Below, in pieces: positions 36,801-47,958 of a stretch of DNA of 64,000 nucleotides. Origin of the DNA: Sclerotiophoma versabilis (Eukaryota > Ascomycota > Dothideomycetes > Pleosporales > Didymellaceae). The notes below the pieces were generated by a model that was given only the letters and a program-made list of their open reading frames with translations, was not told where the DNA came from and did not search any database. The first letter of the stretch is position 1. Each line of letters opens with the position of its first letter. The DNA lies in contig JAAROD010000058.1 in NCBI GenBank assembly GCA_012274445.1, positions 1,922,001 to 1,986,000 on the forward strand, written 5' to 3'. The position numbers were made by a program, and so were the translations under genes.

Positions 36801-39756
36801 TCTACTTTAATAGAGAGCTTAATTACTTCTTCTATATCTATTATCTTACTAGCTTTATAAATTATATCTATAACTACTTCTACTTCTTTAACTAAGAGAG
36901 CTATTAACTTATTTATTTTATTATAAAAGAGCTTCTTATTAAAGGTTATATTATATATTATAATTACCTAGTTAAGTTTAGAGACCTATATCTAGTATAT
37001 ATTAGAAGCTTAGTAACTAACTAGGTATCTAATATAGCCTCTTAGAGTAACTTTAAAGCTTCTCTAATAATACCTAGCTACTTAATCTCTATTTAAGAGA
37101 TATACTTAGCAGCTGTACGCGTATATTCTGCTCTAATTAGGTCTTAGATTAGCTATAAGTGCCCTTACCTGCTTAGGTTTATACTAGTAAAAATATTAAG
37201 TAAACTAGTAATTAAGCTCTTTATTTAGGCTACGTAGCTTATTTAAGTAAGTTAGACTAATATTATAGAGCTATATTACTATAGTAATAACCTTTAGCTA
37301 GAGCTTCTTAGGTAGATTTATACTACTTTTTATTTTAATAGATTTAGTAATTATTTCTTATTCTACTCTTTCTACTACTCTATTTAGCTTATATATATAT
37401 AGAGGTATACACTTAATATCTTTTCTTTTATTTAGTGCCTAGTACTTATATTTAGAGCTCTCTTACTATAAGAGAGTAGCTATATTATTATCTTAGCTTA
37501 TCTTATAGATATAGAGCTTATACTAGGTATATACTTAGCGTAAGAAGCTTATAAGTATATATAGTATTCTAATTGAAGTCTTTTTCTATAATATATATAA
37601 AAAGAGCTTTCTACTATAGTACTTCTTAATTAAAAGTATTTATAATTTACTACTTTTCTCTATAGGTATATTAAATAGATTCTAGCTAATTTTCTAAAAG
37701 ATTTTAATAGGCTTTTCTTACTTCTAGTAGAAAACTACTTACTTAGTATAGGTTATTACACAAATCTTATAATCTTTTTAGAGTATACTATTAATATATA
37801 TACTGCGCGCTTATTATATAAGAGCCTAGAGAGCTTCTAAGCCTAAATAACCTGCTCTAGTATGCTAAAGGTACTTAGCAGAGCTCTATAGGTAGAATTT
37901 ATATAATTATTTTATTACTATATTAAGAATTAGAGAGTAGTAAGAAAGTAGCTTATATTTAAAAAAAGTAAGGTTATAAGCGCGCTTAAGAGTAGTATAT
38001 ATAATACTTCTATTTAAATTATTAATATAACCTACTCTAAGTAAGCTGTCTAGCTCTAAGTACTAAACTCCTTTCTTCTAGAGGTATACTTTAGAAATAA
38101 TATTAATATAGAACTCTTCTACTACTATAATATTCTTAAGGAGTAGGTCTTCTATATATAGGCTGCGCTTTCTATATAATATATTTTTAAATAAATAAGC
38201 TTCTTATTCTATAATAGAGAATACCTAGGTACCTACCTCTACTATATTAGTAGAATTAGCTAGGTAGAAGAATCTAGGTATAAGCTAATCTGCGCTGTTA
38301 ACTAAGTGCATAGCTACTCTATTATCTAAAATTATACTATCTAAGAGTAGATAGGCATTAAAATCTATAAGGTTGTAAACTCTAGGTTTCTTAGCTAGAT
38401 TACTTAATTATATTATTTTTTAATTAATTAGAGCAGCCTATATATTACCTAGAAACTTAATCTTAGGTGTTGCACTATTTACTACTAGAGCTGTTATTAC
38501 TAATAGAGCGTTTAAGGTCTAATTAAGCTGCTTAATTACTCTTCTAGTATCTGCATACTATTTGTTTTTAAGCCTCTAGAGAGTATTCTTTTAATTACTT
38601 TTACTTATATATATAAGTAATAAGCAGCTCTCTTTAACTACTATTTCTAGAAATTAGTAAATAGTTAGTTTCTACCTATAAGTTCTTCGATTTTGTCTAT
38701 AAGAGCAGGTGTACCTACTTAAGCTTTTAGAGTTACTTATAGGCACTTCTTAGAAAGTATCTATTTAGTTTCTAAATATTATAAATACTTCTAGATTATC
38801 TTTCTCTACTTTTATAGTATGCTTATATATTAAACTACTAAAGACTCTACTTACTTAGTCTAAAGTAAGTGTTTTAAGCCCTAGGATACTATTCTAGATA
38901 ATCCTTTAGTTTATAGTTTAAGCCTACTCTAGAGTAATTCTATAGCTTAAGGTATCTAAGAAATTCTATATAGTAAGCACCTTCTTAACCTTTATAAGCT
39001 TATATAACTTAGCTTTTATATAAAGGTAGGACTAATTTTAATACTAGTTCTATAGAGTAGCTTAACTTTATTTAGCTACTTTAAGGTATTATCTATACTT
39101 AGCTCTTACCTAGTTCTAGGTACTAATGTCTGTTAGAGTAAGCTCCTCCTTAAGTGCCTAGATAAGCGCTTAAAGTATTATTATATTATTAGTAATAAGC
39201 TTTACTATTACTAGTAAGAGGATTACTAGTAATACTATAGTATTAACTTAGTTCTAGAGCTTCTATAAGTACTCTGCCTTAGCTATCTACTTACTTAATT
39301 TAACCTTATATATTATAAGCTTCTAGTTATATATTTCTAAGCTTAATAGGCCTATAGAGGTATTATAATTAATTAGTTAAGTACTTTAGCTTTAAGTAGA
39401 GTAAGCTAGTAGATAATTAGAGGTAATTAAGCTTATAGTAGGTAGCTAAGAAGCTCTATTATATATACCTAGAGCGTTTAGAGTATCTAGATTAATAAGC
39501 TTCTATATATTATAAAGCTTAGTATACTAGGTAAGTTAGATATACTAATTAGGCTAGTTAATATATAACCTTAATTAGTAGAGACCTATTAGAATTTCTA
39601 ATAGAGCTTATATACTATAGCTAACTAGCTTACCTATAGTAGTATTATATAGAAGAGAAGAAAATAAAGAGTAATTAGAGCTTCTAAGGTATATTCTATA
39701 AGCTCTTTCTAAGTATATAGAGAGATTTACTATTCTTAGAAAGCTAGGCTTATAAC

Positions 39757-40044
39757 TATAATAAAGCTTATAGAACTATACTTAGGTAATTAATAGTATT
39801 TAATTAGTGCTATCTAATCTATATCTAAAATATTAATTATATATAAAGAGAATTTAGAGGTTATATAATTTTACCTAATAAGCTTATAAGCTTCTAGAGA
39901 CCTACTTAGTCTTATAACCTTATTAAGTAAGCCTTTAAGCTCCTATAGAGCTACTTAGTAGTTAGGTACTAGAGTAACCTAATTAGGGTATAGAAGTAAG
40001 AAAAAAGCTTTATAGTAGTAGTCTATATACTTTATTATATAATA
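39757..40044 (-). repeat. Right (5') LTR of the Copia element
   Basis: 288 bp, from TATAATAAAGC to TTATATAATA. One visible change from the left LTR in the first 12 bases (AAAGC against AGAGC). Confidence 0.85.
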
Positions 40045-42904
40045 GTTCTTTTATAAGGTTATTTTTAATATACTTATATAGTATCTTAAGGTTTTTCTTA
40101 GATAGCTAATATATAGGCCTAAAGAGTAGTTCTTTCTCTTTCTTAAGTTTAATCTTATAATCCTAAGGTTAATACTTAGGTAGTACTTTTATAAATAACT
40201 CTTTTTTAATTATCTAGGTATACTATCTATATATATCTAGTATACTAGAAGGTATACTCTTATTCTTCTTAACTATTATAAAAAGGCTTTCTTTATCTAT
40301 ATAGTTAACTACTCTTTCTTAGTATATCTTATATATTAAAGAAATATTATTAATCTTCTTCTTATCTACTAGCTATAATATATACTATATAAACTTTAAT
40401 ATATTAGTACTATATTTATATTATCTTAATAAAAGTCTTTTCTATATCTAGTCTATCTTTAGATTATACTTTTATAACTAGAGAAGTTCTAGTATAATAT
40501 TATATATAGCTTTTATAAAGATATCTAGAGTTAGGTCTTTATAGTACTTCTAGATTTCTAGAAAGGCTACTACTACTTTATATATAATATACAGCTCTTC
40601 TAGTATTACTTCTCTATTAGCTACTTAGAGTAAATAGGTATGTTTCTTTATATATAGTATAAGGCCTACTTAATATATTACTATCTAGAAGATATAGTTT
40701 ACTAGTACTCCTAAGTCTAAGAGTACTAATAATACTACTCTATTTAACTTAATAAGTAGTCTAATAAGTAAGCTGTTTCTAATAGTATTAAGAGATTACT
40801 TAGTAGAGTACTTCTTTAGTACTTACCTAAAAAAGTCTTTTTATTACTAAATCTATAGATAATCTTACTACCTTTATATAGCTTATAGTTTAGGTTAAGG
40901 TAATACTACTAATATAGATTATAGTAAAAGCTATTAATAACTAACTATATATATATAATTACCTAGTAGTTATCTATGCCTAGAAAGTATAGCTTAGAAT
41001 ACTTATTCTAGAGATATATTTTATATATATTATTCTTATAATTATACTATTATTTCCTATATATAGTCTTAGAAGTTAGAAAGTATTTTTCTTTTAACTT
41101 TTCTAACTTATATATATAATAGGCGTTATATATATATACTATCTATAATAGTTTTTTATAATTTAAGTTTTAGTCTTCTAAGGTATAGTCTAGTTATAGA
41201 TTTAGAAGTAATACTAGCTTTCTATTAAAGTTAGGCTTATTTCTACCTTAATTATTTTTTACTTATTACTTAAGCTTCTATTATATAGCGTAGTTACTAG
41301 TACTAAGTTTATTAAAATTATATTTCTACTACTCCTATTAGAATTTATTTAGGTTATTAACCTATTATTATTCTATATAAATCTAAAGTGCTAATTACTA
41401 TAGTTTCTTATTAATACTCTTAGTAATCTGCTTATAGTTTACTTAGAAGATAGTATTATTATCTTAGAACTCTTAATATACTAGTTCTATTTCTATATGC
41501 TTATTAAATTTACGCATATCTATATTATATTAACTTTCTTTAGTATTAGAGGTATAGATAATACCTCTATTTACTTCTTATCTAGTAGTATTATATAGTT
41601 ATTAGAGTATTATAGCCTACCTATACTTACGCAGTTTTAATCTCTATTTAAATACTTATTCTATCTATTCTAATAGTAATTCTATTAGATTCTATAGGTA
41701 CTTCTACTATTTATTTAACTTTTAGTATAGTATAGGTGCTTAGCTTTAGGTATTCTATATATTCTTATTAGACAGTTTAATATAGCTATTATTAGATCTA
41801 GTCTTAAAGTCTTTTATAAGATATTCTAAATTATTAGTAAGAACCTCTTATTTATTACTAGTATCTATATCTCTATAGATAAGTATATTAAGTTATTAAA
41901 CTACCTTATTTTTTAATTAATAATTCTTAGTATAGTAGCCTTACTTACTATATCTATAGTAGGTTATACTAGACTTATCTTTTCTATTACTACTCTTATT
42001 CTTTTAGTTCTACTATAGTTCTAGTTCTTTATTAATATTAGACAGATCTATAGCTTCTAGCTTATAGTAACTACTACTAGTACTATTATATATAAAGTAT
42101 TCAGTATTTAGTTAATAGTAGTTTTCTCTATAGTTTTCTTAGTTAAGGTTATTATACTATAGGTTATATAAAGGTAGGTACGCAGTATAAACTACTATTT
42201 ACGCTTATAAGTTCTTTTATAATTTCTATTATAGTTTATATAGTTTAATATTAATGTTAATTACTATATTAACTAGTAAGTTAAAGTTATTAGTAGATAT
42301 AGTAGTTTATATTAGCTTCTTCTTAACTTATAGTTTTAATCCTTATTAAAATATTATTATTAACGCAGTGTTATTCTAGCTAGTATATATAGCTAGCTAC
42401 TAAAACTTAGCAGTATAGTTAGTAGCTAATATAGTTTACTTAATATATTAGATATTATAATAGGTAATAGTTAGTTTGTTATATACTCTAAATACTTAGG
42501 GTATCTGTTTCTTAAATAGGTTAAAATCTTTAATCTATATATTAATATTAGTAAACGTGTCTTCTCTATAATAATACTAGATAAAGAGTTTAATCTATAT
42601 AAATACTTAATTCTTTATAAATATAGAGATAAGTGTTATATACTTCTTCTTAGGTATATATTCTTTCTAGAATATAAAGAAGAGGTATAATTTAATAAGC
42701 TAGTCTTCTAGTTTTTTAAAAGTACTATTAAAGGTCTTAGGTTTAGCTACTAGGTATATACTTATAGATATAAGAGCTGTTATACCTCTATTTAATTCTT
42801 TATCTATATTAAGGTTATTATTAATATAGTTATATAACGTGTTAGAGTTACTAAAAGTAGTATAGAATTCTAAAGAAAGTACTTATTTTTAGAGGTATTT
42901 AAAG

Positions 42905-43404
42905 TATTAAAGTTATACTATTAAGTAAAGCTTATAAGTACTATTTATATTAGGTCTTAGGGATAAGTATTAGTATAGGATAATCTAGAACAGTTAGAGT
43001 TATTACCTAGTAAAATACTATAATAATAGAAGATAATAATAAGTAGTATAGAGTAGACTATCTAGCGTAAGAGTTAGAGTTAAGATTCTAAAGATAAATT
43101 CAATTAACTAAGTTAAATATAATACTATAAAAGTAGTATTTCTATATACTATATACTTACTAAAAGATAATACTTATTAATAAGTAACTAGAGTTAGTTT
43201 AATAAAATATATAGTATTACTTATTAATAAGTAATAATATATAATACTTATTAATAAGTAAGTTATATATATTATACTTATTAATAAGTATATTATATAA
43301 CTATATAAAGAAAGATTCTTTCTAACTCTGCCTCTAGCTCTTAAATAATAGCTCTATTTAGCTACTTAATTAATATACTACTTTATCTACATAGGATTAT
43401 AATA
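42905..43404 (-). repeat. Right (5') LTR of G3
   Basis: 500 bp with the same ends as the other Gypsy LTRs and four TTATTAATAA palindromes (about 43165-43300). Confidence 0.8.
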
Positions 43405-43911
43405 CTACCTAATAAGAAATAGTTTTATAAGATAGTAAAGAAGATTACTATTATATACTACTCTACTTATATTATTAGGTACTAAAAGTCTATATATATA
43501 AGTATATAAGCTACTTTTCCTTTATATTAACCTAAACTTTATAGTAGTATAACTTTACTTAATATTATTTAATTTAGATAATATAAATTTTAAATTTATA
43601 ATATTATACTTAATACTTAGTTTAGTAGCTTTTTACCTATTTAGTAATATCTAGGTATCATAGTATAAATCTAATAAGCTAATAAATAAGTTAATTATAT
43701 ATAGTAGCTTAGGCCTTATATAATTCTAATTAAAATACTATCTACTTTTTTTAAAAGTCTTCTATATAGTTAAACTTAGAGTAATGCTAATAGAGTTTCT
43801 TTTTAAGTATCTACTAGAAGTATTTAATAGAGTAAAGATTAAAATAATAAAGTAGCTAGTTAACTATTATAATAATATAAACCTTTAATATACTTTTTAG
43901 AAGTATATATA
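43405..43911. other. RIP-mutated DNA, not assigned
   Basis: Lies between the last Gypsy LTR and Pogo copy B. Very AT-rich, with no visible homology to the missing half of G1. Confidence 0.4.
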
Positions 43912-45540
43912 ATATACTTTATAGGTAAAAGAATTAATAAGTAAGAGAATTACTTTTACTAAGCCTGTACTAAAGTACTCTTTCTATACTAATGTCTTAA
44001 TAATAACCTATTATTAATATGTTTTAGAAAGCTTAGATACAGCTTATACTCTAGGCTCTTAAATAAGATATAACTCTCTTTTAGTAATATACTATAGCTA
44101 TCTATAATGTTTCTTAAGCTATACTAAGTAAATAATATATAGAATAACCTTTATACAATAATTCTATAGCTAACTTATAGAAGCTAAATAATAATAAGAA
44201 GAAGGTAATAATTAAATATATTCTTAAGCTAGACGTGTAAAGATTTAGCCTCTAGCTAGTAGATATAGCTACTATAGCTAATTCTCTACATACTAAGTAT
44301 AATCTAGGCTCTATTAGTATAAACTAGCCTAGTATATTTATTAAGTATTAACTAGAGCTTAAAGTAAAGTTTAGTTATTAGTATAACTATAAGTAAGCTC
44401 TCTATAAGAATTTAGAGTTTATATAGAGCTAGTTTAGCCTAGTAGCTAATATTAAAGCTAAGTATAGTATCTAGAATAATAATACCTATAACTTTAATAA
44501 AATAGGCTTTATAATAGGCTAGATTTTATTAAAAGTAGTTGTTATAGCTTTAAAGAGATAAGAAAAGCTAAAAATAGTCTAGTAAAGTAACTAGAAGTAA
44601 ATAATAGTTATATAAGGCATTAATATAAAATAATAAACTATTCTACTCTTTATTATCTTTAAGGTATACTACTACCTCTCTAGCTAGTATAAAGAGAAAG
44701 ACCTACTCTAGAATTAGGTTATTAGAGTCTTTAGTAATAGCTAGACTACTAATAAGCTTAGTCTTAAGTTATTAGAGCACTTTAATATATATATAAAGAA
44801 GCGTACTATTAGTACCTACTAACTACTAGTTATTAATAGCTATAAGAGCTATAACTTACTTAAATTCTAGTAATACTATAAGAATAATAAGATTATTACT
44901 ATATTTATACCTTCTTACTTATTACACCTTCTATAGCTACTTAATATAGGCTATTTTACTTCTTTAAAGAAAATATATAGGTACTAAGCTAAAATACTTA
45001 TATATAACTAGATTATCTACCTTATAAAAACTAAGTTTCTTCTATACTTTAAAGTAGCCTATAATATAGTCTTTACTTCTAGTAATATCTAAGAAGAGTT
45101 TTAAAGTACTAGATTAGTTCTATTTAACCTAGAATAGGTTATTATAACTCTTAATATAAAGCTATAGACTCTATTACTACTACTCTTTACTAATAATAAG
45201 CTCTAGTAGTTATAAACCTCTAGTAATACCCTAGAATTTAGGTTATAATTAACTCTAATTTAAGAGAAATATAAGAAGCAGCAGAGTAGCTTACTAAATT
45301 CTATTCTTAGCGCGCTTAAGTACTATATAAAGAGGGAAGTAATTTTATTCTATAAGCTAGTTTTAGCCTAACAGGAAATTAGTAAGCTTTAAGCAGCTAA
45401 TAAGGCTACTATATAATAAAAATTATATAAAAGAAAGTAGGTACAGAAAGAAGAGACCCTAATATTAAGAGATAGGTAGTAATTAGTAGCTCTAAAGAAG
45501 CTTAGGGCGTATAGTAATAAGAAGAAGCTAAAGAAGTAGG

Positions 45541-46045
45541 TGTTAAAGTTATACTTTTAAGTAAAGCTTATTAGCACTATTTATATTAGTTCTTAGAGAT
45601 AAGCGCTAGTATAGAAAGGTCTATAAGAGTTAGAGCTATTGTCTAGTAAAATACTATAATAATAGAAAGTAATAATAAGTAGTATAGAGTAGACTATCTA
45701 GCTTAAGAGTTAGGGGGTTAAGATTCTAAAGACAAACTTAATTAACTAAGTTAAATATAAACTATAAGGGTTGTATTCCTACTAACTATATACTAAAGAG
45801 AAATGCAATATACTTAGTAGTATAGATTATACTAATTATACTAATTACTAATTATACTAAGCATTAATTATACTAATTATGCTAAGGCTAATTACATCAC
45901 GTGATCGCCCCTATTAGTAGCTAAGTGCTAACTGCTAACACTAGTAGTTGCTTACTTGTAATATCTCCTCCCGTGTAGGCTAACTGTGCCGCACCTAGGG
46001 TAGTAGTTCTTAACGTTTAATACTGTGTTCCTTAGGATTGTAACA
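45541..46045 (-). repeat. Solo LTR of a Gypsy element, with intact TG...CA ends
   Basis: 505 bp, from TGTTAAAG to TTGTAACA, flanked by GTAGG and GCAGG (5-bp duplication with one RIP-type difference). The first 240 bases match the other Gypsy LTRs and are RIP-mutated. The remaining 260 bases do not match them and keep many CA and TG dinucleotides. The unmatched part holds AATTATACT-type short repeats (about 45825-45890) and an ATCACGTGAT palindrome (45896-45905). Confidence 0.82.
45896..45905. promoter_or_regulatory. Palindromic E-box ATCACGTGAT in the solo LTR
   Basis: A perfect 10-bp palindrome around CACGTG, the core site of fungal bHLH regulators. Its place inside an LTR suggests a role in element transcription (inference). 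No expression evidence is available here. Confidence 0.35.
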
Positions 46046-46286
46046 GCAGGTGCGCGCTAAAGGGAGTAAACTATCCTAACAACACTATAGATAGTGTAAC
46101 TAGACAGGATATAACGCATAAACATGCAAGAATAAGGTAGAAGAGGTATCTAAGTAATATTATAGCTTGTTTTGCCTTATACAGCGCTAATTTATAGTGT
46201 TTTAGGCTATAATAGAGGGGGATTTAGTAGAGGCTTAGTAAAAGTAATTCTCTTACCTGTTAATTCTTTTACCTATAGAGTACGTT

Positions 46287-46850
46287 AGTATAAATAGGTA
46301 TATTATTCTATATAAACTACTTACCTAGCCTATACCTTTAAGCTATATATCTATATTATACTACTATATTATTATAAGTTATAATTATAAGAAGACTATA
46401 CTAAACTTAACTTCTCTATATTATTTATATTAATACTTATACTATATAACTAAGTTAGTATATAGTAGTAATCTCTTCTACTATCTTATAAGACTATTTC
46501 TTATTAGGTAGTTACTATACCTAGGTAGTATTATAGCTAGATCTATAGGTAATACTATACTTATTACTAAACTTAAAAACTTACTAACTCTAGTTAAAGC
46601 CCTACTATTTAGTAGTAAAAGCTAGATAAAGTTTAGCTATATAGCTATTAACTTTTAGTTTATACTTTACTCTAAACTTATATAGGCTCTTACTAGCTAT
46701 TACTTATTAAATAGTATACTATAATACTTATAAGTAGGTAGTAGTATAGTGCTAGTGTCCTATAGGCCTGCCTCCTCTATAAGATTATAGTTTTCTATAC
46801 GTAGATTTTTTTAATTACTAATCTACTTTACTAGGGAATGCAATTGAGTA
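46287..46850. other. RIP-mutated DNA at the block border, not assigned
   Basis: AT-rich with no readable frame. Composition turns normal near 46850. Confidence 0.45.
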
Positions 46851-47216
46851 TTTGGTAATTGTAGAAGCCTCTGCAGAGGTCTTGGTAATAATTGGAGCTG
46901 TAATTGAGCTATCGCGATAGCATTTCTGGTGTTGTTGCCGCCGCCACGCTCGCCACAATGGGTGGCTCAGGTCACTCTCTTCCACCTGCGTTCACACATC
47001 AGATTGGTGACTATATTAACGCTGGGTTGAACGATAAAGTTATCTACGACGTTACTAGTGTTGATCTTAAGTGTATCTTAAAGCTGCACGGAGATATAAG
47101 GTACTGGGGGGAGGTATACCCGCCGTAAGGCAACTCTACTGTGTATGTCACTGAGCAGTGGAAGGCGAGTGGAGGGAGCACATCCAAACGAGCGTGGAAA
47201 AGCAGAACAAATCGTG
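46851..47216. other. Start of the gene island, no gene supported
   Basis: Normal composition. The open frame 46904-47128 starts at TTG and has no recognisable features. The DNA beyond 47216 on the minus strand probably held the lost 3' part of the transporter gene. Confidence 0.45.
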
Positions 47217-47958
47217 TTAAAGGTATGGAAGGTCTAGGCTTATCTTGAACATCGTTGAGATGAAGACCGTGAGAAAGACGAAGAATAGGAGAAAGCCACC
47301 TGTGGCCAGGCCAAGAAGCTGCGTCTGAAACACAGGGTAACCAAAGCTTTTGATAAGAATTGAACCAATCGTAGAAAGTGTTAGTAATAAAGGACACCAT
47401 ACGAGATGTAATCTTTACCGCAGTGAGTCCACCGCTGGGAAATGTACTGAAAATCGCAAGCAAGAAGAATAGCCAAGACCGTTGGTCAATAGGCACTTCC
47501 TTCATTTGATCGTATCGCCACTTCCCGGAGTCAGTCGAGCGCCTAGCGCCATGCACGCACGCGAATGCGAGCTTTCTTTCCTCCGGTGTCAAGAATCGTG
47601 CTGTCTGGGGACTGTTCGGAAGCAGGAGAGCCATGAGAATGCCATACGCGAAGGTAATGCCACCAAACAGAAGAAAGAGGATCTGTGAGATGTCAGTGTC
47701 AACTATGACTCACTGGGCACAAATCATTATCACGTACCTGCCAACTCGCGAATTGCGCCTTGATGTGTGAGATACCGTACGTAAGGATGCCACCAACGAT
47801 ATAAGCGATGCTAGGTCCACCATTCCAAATTCCATGTTCTGCTCAGCTGAATCGACGAGATTTGTGTTCGACACCTCTCCCACACCTGCTTTGAGGTCGG
47901 CCCCGCTCTGATCTGCCTTTTCGGAGTCATATTTGACGTCTTCTTTAGGGTTGGACAT
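47217..47958 (-). pseudogene. Broken MFS transporter, allantoate permease (ACS/Dal5-like) family
   Basis: From an ATG at 47958 comes a polar N-terminus (MSNPKEDVKY..VDSAEQ), normal for this family. At about 47838 the reading jumps in another frame to GGPSIAYIVGGILTYGISH, a segment from the middle of the first half: the first few membrane helices are missing. Then follow an intact 55-bp intron (47737-47683, GTACGT..ACAG), the signature LPNSPQTARFLTPEER and the segment WLFFLLAIFSTFPSGGLTA. A 49-bp intron (47418-47370) has a good donor GTAAAG and a TACTAAC branch site but ends in CG, not AG. Past it the frame continues IGSILIKSFGYPVFQTQLL to a stop at 47217. The last helices are absent. Family members import allantoate, ureido or amino-acid-like compounds. 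Confidence 0.75.

Larger units (their letters stand above)
32645..40044 (-). mobile_element. Ty1/Copia retrotransposon, 7.4 kb, nested in G3 (RIP-dead)
   Basis: Two LTRs of 288 bp each (32645-32932 and 39757-40044). Target duplication is ATTCT on the left and GTTCT on the right, differing by a RIP-type change. On the minus strand the RVT_2 reverse transcriptase lies at about 36150-35450. Its catalytic motif is read FYINNILL (near 35510-35540) where active elements have YVDD. The Copia RNase H end (remnants of RHVDIH and of ADGLTKAL) lies at about 34750-34600. So the right LTR is the 5' LTR. Between RNase H and the 3' LTR there are about 1.6 kb more than a minimal Copia needs, including microsatellites. 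Gag and integrase must lie in 36.2-39.75 kb but were not resolved. Confidence 0.82.
28819..43404 (-). mobile_element. Chromodomain Ty3/Gypsy retrotransposon G3, carrying a Copia element and a 202-bp element
   Basis: The LTRs are 28819-29320 and 42905-43404 (500 bp). The internal part, after removing the nested Copia with one target duplication (7405 bp) and the 202-bp element with its duplication (207 bp), is 5972 bp, almost the same as in G2 (5982 bp). Orientation and order are as in G2, including a plus-strand accessory frame at 29340-29890. Coding content is lost to RIP. G3 predates its two insertions. Confidence 0.82.
43912..46284 (+). mobile_element. Pogo/Fot1-like DNA transposon copy B, split by a solo LTR
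   Basis: Flanked by TA. The ends are ATATACTTTATAGG on the left and, read inward, ACGTACTCTATAGG on the right. Taking out the solo LTR (505 bp) and one 5-bp duplication leaves 1863 bp, one base from copy A. The transposase order is as in copy A and RIP stops fall at many of the same places. The doubled motif in the terminal repeats is different: AGGTAAAAGAATTA and an AAGTAAGAGAATTA-type copy instead of AGGTAAGCTAATTA. Confidence 0.87.

Noticed and set aside
46904..47128. 74-codon plus-strand open frame at the start of the gene island
   Set aside because: It starts at TTG, has no recognised domain and overlaps the end of the transporter relic region.
47044..47634. 196-codon unspliced reading of the transporter C-terminal part
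   Set aside because: After GGLTA the unspliced frame loses the family pattern, while the frame past the broken intron regains it (IGSILIKSFGY), so the unspliced reading is not the real protein.
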